IMG/VR virus record: IMGVR_UViG_3300050821_009259
Span: 1 to 52,731 of that record
Source: a virus
Direction: 5' to 3' (one strand)
Length of the DNA stretch: 52,731 nucleotides
Part shown: positions 46,683-52,731 of the stretch, piece by piece
How the letters are laid out: each line of letters starts with the position of its first letter
How positions within the stretch are numbered: position 1 is the stretch's first letter
Notes under the pieces: generated by a model
The model's input: the letters and a program-made list of their open reading frames with translations, nothing else
Told to the model about the DNA's origin: nothing
The model's database searches: none
Translations under genes and position numbers: made by a program

Positions 46683-48083
46683 ATGGCAGCTTGCCCACAA
46701 TCAAACGACCTGCTCTCAGGTTGTCAGTTCACACAATTTCTCGTCGATCAGGAACCGGTTTACGATCAACTGATTCTTGAGGATATTCGGCCAGAGGATG
46801 GCTGGATACTGCATGTTGACGTTGGCACCTTCGAGGCATACTCAGGCGTCCAGCACACTCTCGACCGGTTCAATCACGTCTGGCCGAACGTCACGAAGAC
46901 ATGGACGGCCACGGCGGCAGGCAACTGCATCGGCACGCCCTGCGATAAAACCGAGCATTACATCACATGGGGCGCAACCCGGCTGGTGTATTTCCTCGAA
47001 GAACAGTCTTGGGCGACACCGCTGCTTTGCTACGACCAGGAAATGCACGTCACCCACGCGCAGGAGCATCTTCGGCAGATCATCACCGACATCCTGAAGC
47101 CCGCGACATCCGCGATTTGGAGCAACTACCTGCGCAAGCGCGTGGCGCAATACGCTCAGCAGCAGTACGTGGCGTCCAGCACCTTCGGGTCGGCGACGAA
47201 CACTTTCAGCTTTACGTGGGTGGTGGTGGGGGACGAGGAAATCTATATCGACTGCAATGTGCCGAACACCAGCGTGTTCAAACTGACGCCGCAGATGTTG
47301 CAGCGCCGGGTGCAGCCGCTCATGCAGTGGGGCTATTTCGGCAAGCAGCCGTTCAAGGACATGCCGCCAATGATCGAGTTGGTGACAGACCTCGAAACCC
47401 TGTGGGATTTGGACCACCTTGGCGGTCAGGCGGGCATCGGCGGTGTGCCGTCTGTGACCGGCAACTGGCGGTTTGAGCAGTGGGACATGAACGTGACCGA
47501 GTATTGGCGCTATGGTTTCAGCGGAAAAATCGGCAACTTCATCGCCCGCGTTGACCCATTCCAGTTGCGGTTCAACTACGTCGGGGCTTCTCCCGCCGGG
47601 CCGAACCTGTTCCGCTATCAGGTCGTGCTGCCCTACACCAACGTGGTTTCCAGCGGAGCGGGCGGCGCTCCGGGCCTCAAGGATGTGGTGAACACGTCGT
47701 ATGCCTTCGCTCAGTACTGCTTCACCTACGTCTGGCACAAAAAGGCGTTGCAGGTGCTCGTGGCCGACGCCACGCCGGTCAATCCTGAAATGCCTTACTC
47801 CGCGCGTGACTTCGCCGGACGCTGGCAGTTCGTGATGGACAACCTTGGCGCCGACGTGAACGGCCAGCCGATTGAAAACAAGCGGCGCAACAAGGGCCAG
47901 TTCATCGCGGACTTCAAGCAGGCGACTCGCCCGATGTACGTGGAATTGAGCGAGCTTTACTTCCACCGCCGCGAACCCGCGTGCGTTATCAACGTGGTGC
48001 CCTGCAATCCTGATCCGGGCTACCCGGCGCAGAACTACGAGAGCGATCCTGTCAATTGCTCCGGTGTTCCGATTGTTGACTAG
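46683..48083 (+). CDS. Major capsid protein
   Basis: 466 residues, beta-rich with many aromatic residues. Motifs that fit an HK97-type coat include VYDQLILEDIRPEDGWILHV near the N-terminus, a long helix (YLRKRVAQYAQQQYVASST) and LRFNYVGASP in the central domain. I see no clear delta-domain or protease site. The call rests on location after the scaffold, its own promoter with terminators on both sides, and typical length. Unusual cysteine content at the ends (NCSGVPIVD, CVINVVPCNPD). Confidence 0.7.
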   Translation: MAACPQSNDLLSGCQFTQFLVDQEPVYDQLILEDIRPEDGWILHVDVGTFEAYSGVQHTLDRFNHVWPNVTKTWTATAAGNCIGTPCDKTEHYITWGATRLVYFLEEQSWATPLLCYDQEMHVTHAQEHLRQIITDILKPATSAIWSNYLRKRVAQYAQQQYVASSTFGSATNTFSFTWVVVGDEEIYIDCNVPNTSVFKLTPQMLQRRVQPLMQWGYFGKQPFKDMPPMIELVTDLETLWDLDHLGGQAGIGGVPSVTGNWRFEQWDMNVTEYWRYGFSGKIGNFIARVDPFQLRFNYVGASPAGPNLFRYQVVLPYTNVVSSGAGGAPGLKDVVNTSYAFAQYCFTYVWHKKALQVLVADATPVNPEMPYSARDFAGRWQFVMDNLGADVNGQPIENKRRNKGQFIADFKQATRPMYVELSELYFHRREPACVINVVPCNPDPGYPAQNYESDPVNCSGVPIVD

Positions 48084-48097
48084 CAGTTGCTCATTGT

Positions 48098-48132
48098 GGG
48101 TGGTGCCGTTGACAGCGGCATCACCCGTTTTT
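48098..48132 (+). terminator. Strong rho-independent terminator after the capsid gene
   Basis: An 11-bp stem (GGGTGGTGCCG at 48098-48108 with CGGCATCACCC at 48116-48126, one G-T pair), seven-base loop TTGACAG, then five T. Its loop contains a TTGACA, the same box seen in front of other units. Confidence 0.85.
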
Positions 48133-48146
48133 GAACCGCAAAGCCT

Positions 48147-48467
48147 ATGATGAATTACGATGACGGCGGGGACGATGAGTCCTCACCAAGCCAAGCCGAG
48201 TCCGAGCCGATGAAAAAAGTCCAGGACGAGGATGATGGCGCAACCACGCTGGTGCCGAAGTCCATGTTCGGCGGAAAGAAGTACGGCGTCGGCGACAAGT
48301 GCCCGATGAAGATCGTGCATGAGTACGAGGACGAGTACGAAATCGGCCACGACATGGAAGGCGGCGAAGACGAGCCGAAGGGCACGCAGATGGAACGCTC
48401 AATGGGCAAGCTGGCGGCGACCGCCGCGCGGGCTTCATCGGGCGGGCCGGGCGGCGCTGGTGAGTAA
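48147..48467 (+). CDS. Acidic hypothetical protein
   Basis: 106 residues; ATG 48150 is the second start option. Acidic N-terminus (NYDDGGDDESSPSQAESEPM) and a core with TTLVPKSMFGGKKYGVGDKC and MKIVHEYEDEYEI, which resembles small phage head-region proteins. Possibly a capsid decoration or assembly protein. Confidence 0.6.
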   Translation: MMNYDDGGDDESSPSQAESEPMKKVQDEDDGATTLVPKSMFGGKKYGVGDKCPMKIVHEYEDEYEIGHDMEGGEDEPKGTQMERSMGKLAATAARASSGGPGGAGE

Positions 48468-48471
48468 ATGA

Positions 48472-48879
48472 ATGGCACAGACGCCACAACAATTGGTCAC
48501 GGCGGCTGCGTGCTATGACTGCCAGATAGCGGATGGCATCGAGAACGCGGTCATCATCTATTTGCTGAATCAGATTGCCGCCACTGGTATGACACCGCAA
48601 CAACTTGTCACCGCAGCCTCGTGTTACGACTGCCAGATACCCGCCGGGTACGTCGGCCCGATAATGATCTACCTGCTTGGGCAGATTTTGGCCAACGGCG
48701 GCGGGGGCGGCGGTGGAGCGGTTCAGGTGCTCAATGGCGCGACACTGATTCCCGGCAGCACGCCAACCAACACGGCTCAGCCAGCGGTTTATTATTCGAC
48801 GACCAGTCATCCATCATTCTACACATGGGACACAAATCTCCAATCATGGACGCAGGTCATCGTCGGTATTTCGCCATAG
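48472..48879 (+). CDS. Virion protein with internal duplication (CYDCQI repeats)
   Basis: 135 residues. Residues 4-40 and 41-77 are a tandem duplication: TPQQLVTAAACYDCQI and TPQQLVTAASCYDCQI, each followed by IIYLL or MIYLL. A Gly-rich hinge (NGGGGGGGAVQ) leads to a C-terminal beta domain (YYSTTSHPSFYTWDTNLQSW) resembling short tail-fibre proteins. Probably a small tail or head-surface protein. Confidence 0.6.
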   Translation: MAQTPQQLVTAAACYDCQIADGIENAVIIYLLNQIAATGMTPQQLVTAASCYDCQIPAGYVGPIMIYLLGQILANGGGGGGGAVQVLNGATLIPGSTPTNTAQPAVYYSTTSHPSFYTWDTNLQSWTQVIVGISP

Positions 48880-50099
48880 CCGCCGCCCTGCTGTTTGCAC
48901 TCAACGCACTCGGTCAGGGCATCGTTTACGGGCCGTTCACGACCAATCAGGTGCCGACCGGCGCTGTTGGGACGCTGACTGGCGGCACATTTAATGGCAC
49001 TTTCAACGGGGCGTTTAACGGCAACGGCGCGGGCCTTACGAACATCAGCGGCGCGACCGGGCTGACCAATACCTTCGACGCCAATTTCACGATTCTCCAG
49101 GGAACGAATGTTCATCTCGCCAGCGGGCCGATCATTACCAACACTGATCTGGCAGGCACGACCACAGCGAGTTCAATAGTCGCCTCAAACTCGGTCATCG
49201 CTACCAATGGTTTTGCCGCCGCTGGCGGCGCGTTCTCTGGCAATGGCTCCGGGCTGACTAATATTCCGCCTTCAGGAATCACGAACCTTGCGCCAGCGGC
49301 TAACTTCGCGGCATCCACAAACGCCAGCATCACAGGCGGACTGATCGGAGTGAATCAGACCAACGGGTTTCTGTGGCACTTTGGGGGCGCGGGACAGTTT
49401 CCATTTGTAATACAAGGTAGTGGAACCAATGACTTAAATCAGAGCTTTTGGGGGTGGGACTCAAACGCAAACTTCACGTTTTACAACGGCTCTCAGGGGC
49501 TGGTGGCGCAGATCACCAATGGAGGCGCGCTGTTCGGAAGCAATGTCGTCGCGAACGAGTTCTTTGGCAGCGGCGCGGGCCTGACCGGGCTTCCAACGTC
49601 ATCTCAGGGAGTGAACCGGGTTTATACGTCCACGAACACATGGGGCATCACGAACTCGACTTCAACGATCAACTTGTTTGGCACCAACAACGGCATCGGC
49701 ACGCTCACCTTGACGCCCGCGCAGATGACGGCGGGAACCGACATCCGAATCGAAATGCGTGGGCCGTACAATGAATCGCTTGGCAACACGCTGAATTACG
49801 CCATTCTTTTGGGGACAACAACGATCTACACGAACACATGGACGACCGGGACAGTCACGGCATCCCCATTTTTTGATTCATATCTGGACATCACATTTCG
49901 AGGCTCGGGAACATCCGGCGCTTGCATCGTGCAGGGCGTGAACCAAATAGTTGCTGTGTCGGCGCTCACCATCCAAGGCGTTCAGACCTCAATCAACACA
50001 ACGTCGTCCAAAAACCTGGCCATTCTGCTGTCATGGAATACCGCCCAAGCCAACGACCAATTCACGGTGGACATCGCCAAGGTCACAATTTCACAATGA
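48846..50099 (+). CDS. Exported fibre-like protein 1 with GNGAGLTN repeats
   Basis: 417 residues from ATG 48846; ATG 48825 is an alternative. Residues 1-23 (HRRYFAIAAALLFALNALG) look like a Sec signal peptide. The mature part has GTLTGGTFNGTFNG, NGNGAGLTN and later SGNGSGLTN, repeats found in surface proteins and tail fibres of PVC and Bacteroidetes-like bacteria and phages. The C-terminus is a beta-sandwich-like domain (YLDITFRGSGTSGACIV). Homologous at the N-terminus to the next protein. Secreted phage fibres are unusual; see findings. Confidence 0.6.
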   Translation: MDAGHRRYFAIAAALLFALNALGQGIVYGPFTTNQVPTGAVGTLTGGTFNGTFNGAFNGNGAGLTNISGATGLTNTFDANFTILQGTNVHLASGPIITNTDLAGTTTASSIVASNSVIATNGFAAAGGAFSGNGSGLTNIPPSGITNLAPAANFAASTNASITGGLIGVNQTNGFLWHFGGAGQFPFVIQGSGTNDLNQSFWGWDSNANFTFYNGSQGLVAQITNGGALFGSNVVANEFFGSGAGLTGLPTSSQGVNRVYTSTNTWGITNSTSTINLFGTNNGIGTLTLTPAQMTAGTDIRIEMRGPYNESLGNTLNYAILLGTTTIYTNTWTTGTVTASPFFDSYLDITFRGSGTSGACIVQGVNQIVAVSALTIQGVQTSINTTSSKNLAILLSWNTAQANDQFTVDIAKVTISQ

Positions 50100-51583
50100 A
50101 AACCATACTCGCAGTTTTACTGTCGGCCTTCGTGGCCGTTGGCTGTGCCGCGCAGGGAATCGTTTACAGCCCGTTCACCACCAACTTTCCGGTCACTTTC
50201 AGCGGAACGCTTACGGGGGGAACGTTTGTCGGAACGTTTGACGGCAATGGCGCGGGGCTGACGAATGTGGGAGCAGGGTCATTCATTGCCACACAAAATG
50301 GCACCGGCACAAACACGTCGCTACTGACGCCTAACACCACGAATCTTACCGAGAATGTCCTGCTTACGGTGACAGGTCAGGAAATTATAACGAACTCAAC
50401 GTCGGGAAAATCATCTCTCATCGTCAACTCCGGGAGTAACAATACAGCAATTGTGCAGTACAACTTGAATGGTGTTACCGTCGCCGGGGTAAACTCGAAC
50501 GGGACGCTGGTGGCGAACATGGGAACTCCGGCCAACACAACGATTCACGCTGCGGGGATTTTGACCAACGGCGTGAACTTTTTCACCAGCAACGAAGTCG
50601 CTTTTGTGAACAACGGAAAGACAATCGCTGAAGCCACAAATGGCACTTTCGATGTTTATGCAGGGCTGACATCCGCCATCATCACCAACGCAACCCGATT
50701 AAACGCTGTCAGTGTGTATTCTCAGTCCGCGCCGGCTGCGGTGAGAATTCGGCTTCTAACCACTGATACCATTTTAAACGATTCGTCCGGAACCGGCTCG
50801 GAACTTAATTTGGGGAACGGTGGTAATGGTCAGGCGGTTTTGTTTGGACAAAATGCTGGCATTTACGGAACAGACCAATCGTCTGGCGTTATTTCCTCAA
50901 ACGCTTTGGTGACAGTGACCACCAACTTCGCAATAAATGCAACTTCGACGTTTCAAGGATTGGCGACATTTAATGCTCCAATTCTCTCAACCGGCATCAC
51001 CAATAACGGCCAGTTTACGAATAGCGGAGCTTCGTCATTCGGTGCTGCGTCCACGTTTTATGGTGTTGAAACGAACATCGGTTCGATGTACGCGCAGATG
51101 GGAACCAGCGGACAGAAATGCATGGTCATCGGTGGAGTCTATACCAACTGGATCGGTCCAATCGCCAACGTCGGCCCGGCTGAGACGGCTTTAATAACGA
51201 ACAACACGTCACTATTTCCCGCCGGATTGTTCCAAAACAACGGCGACACCGTTCATATTCATTATCGCGAAACTCCAATCGGCAGCGGCGGAACAACGAA
51301 CCAAATGTATTTGGGAGGGTCCGGCAGCCCTGTGTTCACTCCGGCGGTTAACGCGACCGGAAACGGAACTCCGATGGATGTGGATTGGTATGTCATGCAG
51401 ACCAATGCCAATACGCTCTACATTTCCTATTCGGAAAACGGAAGCGCATTTGTCACCCGATCCGCCAATTATGCTTTCGGAAACGGCACCAACATTCAAT
51501 GCGGCATCACGGTGAAAAATCCAAGCGGCACGTCCGCGACCAACGATTTCGGATTTTTCCAATATCAACCCGCGTTTCACTGA
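50096..51583 (+). CDS. Exported fibre-like protein 2 with lipobox-like signal
   Basis: 495 residues from ATG 50096, overlapping the previous stop as ATGA. The N-terminus MKTILAVLLSAFVAVGCAAQ is a signal peptide with a lipobox-like VAVGC, so it may be a lipoprotein. QGIVYSPFTTN, GTLTGGTFVGTFDGNG and AGLTN show it is a paralogue of the previous protein. Long, Asn/Thr/Gly-rich beta-structure follows, ending in a beta-sandwich-like domain (YISYSENGSAFVTRSANYAF). Confidence 0.6.
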   Translation: MKTILAVLLSAFVAVGCAAQGIVYSPFTTNFPVTFSGTLTGGTFVGTFDGNGAGLTNVGAGSFIATQNGTGTNTSLLTPNTTNLTENVLLTVTGQEIITNSTSGKSSLIVNSGSNNTAIVQYNLNGVTVAGVNSNGTLVANMGTPANTTIHAAGILTNGVNFFTSNEVAFVNNGKTIAEATNGTFDVYAGLTSAIITNATRLNAVSVYSQSAPAAVRIRLLTTDTILNDSSGTGSELNLGNGGNGQAVLFGQNAGIYGTDQSSGVISSNALVTVTTNFAINATSTFQGLATFNAPILSTGITNNGQFTNSGASSFGAASTFYGVETNIGSMYAQMGTSGQKCMVIGGVYTNWIGPIANVGPAETALITNNTSLFPAGLFQNNGDTVHIHYRETPIGSGGTTNQMYLGGSGSPVFTPAVNATGNGTPMDVDWYVMQTNANTLYISYSENGSAFVTRSANYAFGNGTNIQCGITVKNPSGTSATNDFGFFQYQPAFH

Positions 51584-52695
51584 TGAAACTCGCTTCCTTG
51601 ATCGCCCTTCTTTTCTCGCTGGCCCCGCGCCTCTGCGCCCAATCCCAGTTGGCCGCCATCACCAATGACGCTCAGAAAGTCGATTTTTTTGCGATGCCGC
51701 GGCAGGGCGTGGTCGGGAATAACTGGCAGACGACGAACTCGCCGAACTCACTCTGGTTTTCCAGCGATGGACAACTCGCGTTTACGGGCGGCAGCAATAA
51801 CATGTATTTTACCAATATGTCAGGCTTCGCCTCTGCGGGCGTGCCGCTGCCGCCGCCCTTCCCGGCGGTGTATTGCCAAGGTCAGCATTTTTATAACCGA
51901 ATAGATGCGAGTCAACTCACGGTGTTGTGTTACGACGTGGCGATTTTTCCCGGGCGAGGAACGCCGGGCATCATCCGTCCGCCGCACGCGCTTACGAATT
52001 TTTCAACGGTAATTGAATTCGCCGTGGTTGGCGCGAATGTCGGGACAAATTTTTTCAATGGGAATGACCACGACATGTGGAGCATAGAGTATGACCAGAC
52101 CGGTTTGACCGGCTGTCTCACGCAACTCAAATATTACACCAATACGTTGGGCATGGTTTTTCGGCAGGAATCCACGCAAGGAACTGGAACTAATGAAGTG
52201 ACGACCAGATCGCAGGACGTTTCCATCACGCCAAGCAATGCGCCCGCGTGGTTTTTCGCCAGCAACCACGTCGATATGGGCGTGCAGGAGATGTGGTTAC
52301 AGTTGTATAATTCCAATTCCGTGGCGGTTGGGGCGCAGCATTCCACGGCGACGACGACCAATCAGGGCAATACGAGTGTCGTGAAGTTTGATTATTTGCT
52401 GGCGTCGGAGCAGACATTCCCGGACGCGAGTTTTATCATATGCGCCGGGATTTGGATTCATGACGACACTGTGCCGGTGACGTGGGCGGCGGCGAATCCT
52501 GTTGGCGACGACGGCCTCGTCGGATTTCGAGAACCTTCGGAAAGCAATCCGTGGTGGAAGGTGGAATTTATTGGCCGTGACTTGGGGCCGGAACGCGAGC
52601 CTGTGTCGATCATCGCCGGGGCTGTGGCTACTCGCGCATCACCTTTGGTTGAACGAGCGAAACGCTGGTACGATTTTTACAACCACTATGAGTGA
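51583..52695 (+). CDS. Exported beta-rich protein 3
   Basis: 370 residues from ATG 51583, which overlaps the previous stop (TGATG). Signal peptide MKLASLIALLFSLAPRLCAQ. The remainder is beta-rich with many Asn, Thr and Gly (FTGGSNNMYFTNMSG) and conserved-looking WSIEYDQTGLTGCLTQLKYY; no enzyme motif is recognised. It runs to the repeat boundary and overlaps the membrane-protein gene that begins the other end. Confidence 0.6.
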   Translation: MKLASLIALLFSLAPRLCAQSQLAAITNDAQKVDFFAMPRQGVVGNNWQTTNSPNSLWFSSDGQLAFTGGSNNMYFTNMSGFASAGVPLPPPFPAVYCQGQHFYNRIDASQLTVLCYDVAIFPGRGTPGIIRPPHALTNFSTVIEFAVVGANVGTNFFNGNDHDMWSIEYDQTGLTGCLTQLKYYTNTLGMVFRQESTQGTGTNEVTTRSQDVSITPSNAPAWFFASNHVDMGVQEMWLQLYNSNSVAVGAQHSTATTTNQGNTSVVKFDYLLASEQTFPDASFIICAGIWIHDDTVPVTWAAANPVGDDGLVGFREPSESNPWWKVEFIGRDLGPEREPVSIIAGAVATRASPLVERAKRWYDFYNHYE

Positions 52696-52731
52696 AACCA
52701 CGATACTTTGGATATTTGGGGCGTTTATCAC
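52635..52731. repeat. Right copy of 97-bp exact terminal direct repeat
   Basis: Identical to 1-97; see that entry. Removing one copy gives a unique length of 52,634 bases. Confidence 0.95.
52688..52731 (+). CDS. Partial copy of the left-end membrane-protein gene
   Basis: The first 44 bases of the gene at 54-443, present again because of the terminal repeat. Its ATG overlaps the preceding stop (ATGAGTGA), showing the order of genes across the closure. Confidence 0.9.
   Translation, partial: MSETTILWIFGAFI

Noticed and set aside
46842-47966. Long antisense frame (374 codons) opposite the major capsid gene
   Set aside because: It is the mirror of a GC-rich real gene, has no start context or homologous motif, and would lie fully inside the capsid gene.
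1-52731. Integrase, attachment site, reverse transcriptase or diversity-generating element
   Set aside because: None of these was seen. The XRE protein alone is not enough to call the phage temperate.

Overview
The window is a complete or near-complete tailed-phage genome. Bases 1-97 are repeated exactly at 52635-52731, so the sequence closes on itself into a unit of about 52.6 kb, and the gene at the right end runs on into the gene at the left end. Genes are tightly packed with ATGA, GTGA or TGATG junctions. Virion genes include a large terminase, portal, scaffold, major capsid protein, a T7 gp12-like nozzle and large internal proteins. No tape-measure, sheath or integrase was seen, which suggests a virulent podovirus-like phage. 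Several proteins carry Sec-type signal peptides ending in AQ and repeats of the GNGAGLTN kind. This fits a Gram-negative host, possibly Verrucomicrobiota or a relative, but the host assignment is inference.

Layout. (a) 48-52.7 kb plus 0-2.7 kb, + strand: three consecutive exported, fibre-like proteins, small membrane proteins, a beta-barrel-like exported protein and a papain-fold peptidase/amidase, probably adhesion and lysis functions. (b) 2.7-5.5 kb, - strand: terL stands alone on the opposite strand and is interrupted by an intein. The intein carries a Vsr-like zinc-finger endonuclease in another reading frame. (c) 5.5-18.6 kb, + strand: tail nozzle, Ig-like protein, adaptor, and internal/ejection proteins including one of about 1,900 residues. 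(d) 18.65-27.15 kb, - strand: an early operon of small zinc-binding proteins with RusA-like, RecE-like and Sak4/RecA-like recombination genes, a pentapeptide-repeat protein and an XRE regulator. It is interrupted by a roughly 630-base non-coding, highly structured stretch with a tRNA-like segment. (e) 27.15-28.4 kb: operators, short direct repeats and palindromes, probably the control region and perhaps the origin. (f) 28.4-31.9 kb, + strand: small early genes and an HNH homing endonuclease. (g) 31.9-34.3 kb, - strand: SSB, a replication-initiator/helicase-loader-like protein and a large inverted repeat. (h) 34.4-37.9 kb: two glycosyltransferase-like genes among small genes. (i) 37.9-48.1 kb, + strand: portal, an ATP-grasp-like enzyme, GroES, scaffold and major capsid protein, with terminators on both sides of the capsid gene.

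How it works together (inference). The phage appears to rely on host DNA and RNA polymerases. It brings its own initiator/loader, SSB, exonuclease, ATPase and resolvase for recombination-linked replication. It assembles the capsid with its own co-chaperonin and scaffold, and exports a set of envelope or surface proteins. The most unusual observations are the TerL intein with an overprinted endonuclease, the structured RNA region inside the early operon, a perfect parS-type site without a parB gene, the overlapping RusA-like frames, and the cluster of signal-peptide-bearing fibre-like proteins.
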